From Macrotrachela quadricornifera (taxonomy: Eukaryota > Rotifera > Eurotatoria > Philodinida > Philodinidae), in assembly GCA_022393335.1 (NCBI GenBank), contig JAJEKB010018820.1:1-64000 (forward strand): DNA of 64,000 nt, given 5' to 3'. The first letter of the stretch is position 1, and every line of letters starts with the position of its first letter. Position numbers and translations under genes: made by a program. This document shows positions 63,799-64,000 of this stretch, piece by piece. The notes under the pieces are model-generated. The model worked only from the letters and a program-made list of their open reading frames with translations. It searched no databases and had not been told where the DNA came from.

Positions 63799-64000
63799 AC
63801 CTTACTTTTGTTTTTTTTGAAAGAATTATTAACATTGATTCAATAAAAACTTAGGAATAAGACTTTATACGATAAAGTTTTGTTAAATTTTAATGTTAAT
63901 AATAATATTTAAAAGAAGACATCGTGATGAAAATAAATGATTTTGACATAAAAGACAAATTCTTGTCCTACTGTGTAAATAATTTAGAATAAACTATATC

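Overview
The window looks like nuclear DNA of a small invertebrate, most probably a bdelloid rotifer close to Rotaria or Adineta. It is very AT-rich. Most genes are split by many GT-AG introns of about 45-70 bp plus a few introns of 1-4 kb. The proteins are metazoan, including vinculin, a KASH/spectrin-repeat protein, protein kinase D, a GLUT transporter, a MYST protein and a SPAG8-like protein. One intronless gene fuses an arginine ADP-ribosyltransferase to tetratricopeptide repeats, an architecture I know as abundant in bdelloids. The taxon is inferred from architecture and composition; no marker gene is present.

Layout. 0.2-2.3 kb (+): decayed cullin-1-like pseudogene that still shows intron remnants. 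5.7-6.7 kb (+): SPAG8-like gene. 13.5-24.6 kb (+): spectrin-repeat protein with a KASH-like C-terminal membrane anchor, 16 exons traced, 5' end not found. 26.2-26.8 kb: mariner-like hairpin element. 27.1-29.7 kb (+): ART-TPR gene. 30.4-32.9 kb (-): protein kinase D, convergent with ART-TPR. 34.7-36.8 kb (-): FLYWCH/MULE transposase-like pseudogene split by a second hairpin element. 38.1-38.7 kb (-): 3CxxC zinc-finger (receptor-transporting-protein-like) gene. 39.0-41.0 kb (+): dead non-LTR retrotransposon. 43.5-44.3 kb: Tc1/mariner-like non-autonomous element. 46.6-50.8 kb (+): MYST-type protein that has lost key catalytic residues, with a hairpin element in its long intron. 51.6-58.0 kb (+): vinculin, 19 exons, with another hairpin element in its last intron. 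58.2-63.8 kb (+): holocarboxylase synthetase, whose 4.25 kb second intron contains a complete three-exon GLUT/SLC2 sugar transporter gene on the same strand.

Function. There is no operon-like logic. Vinculin, the KASH protein and PKD belong to adhesion, cytoskeleton and signalling, but their proximity looks incidental. The 34.7-46.5 kb part is a graveyard of mobile and decayed sequence, in contrast with the packed 46.6-63.8 kb block.

Exon boundaries were placed by eye from GT-AG sites, reading-frame phase and family similarity. Gene spans are given as one feature each, with exons listed in the evidence. The most interesting items are the nested GLUT gene, the degenerate MYST protein, the intronless ART-TPR gene and the five hairpin elements, several flanked by TA.
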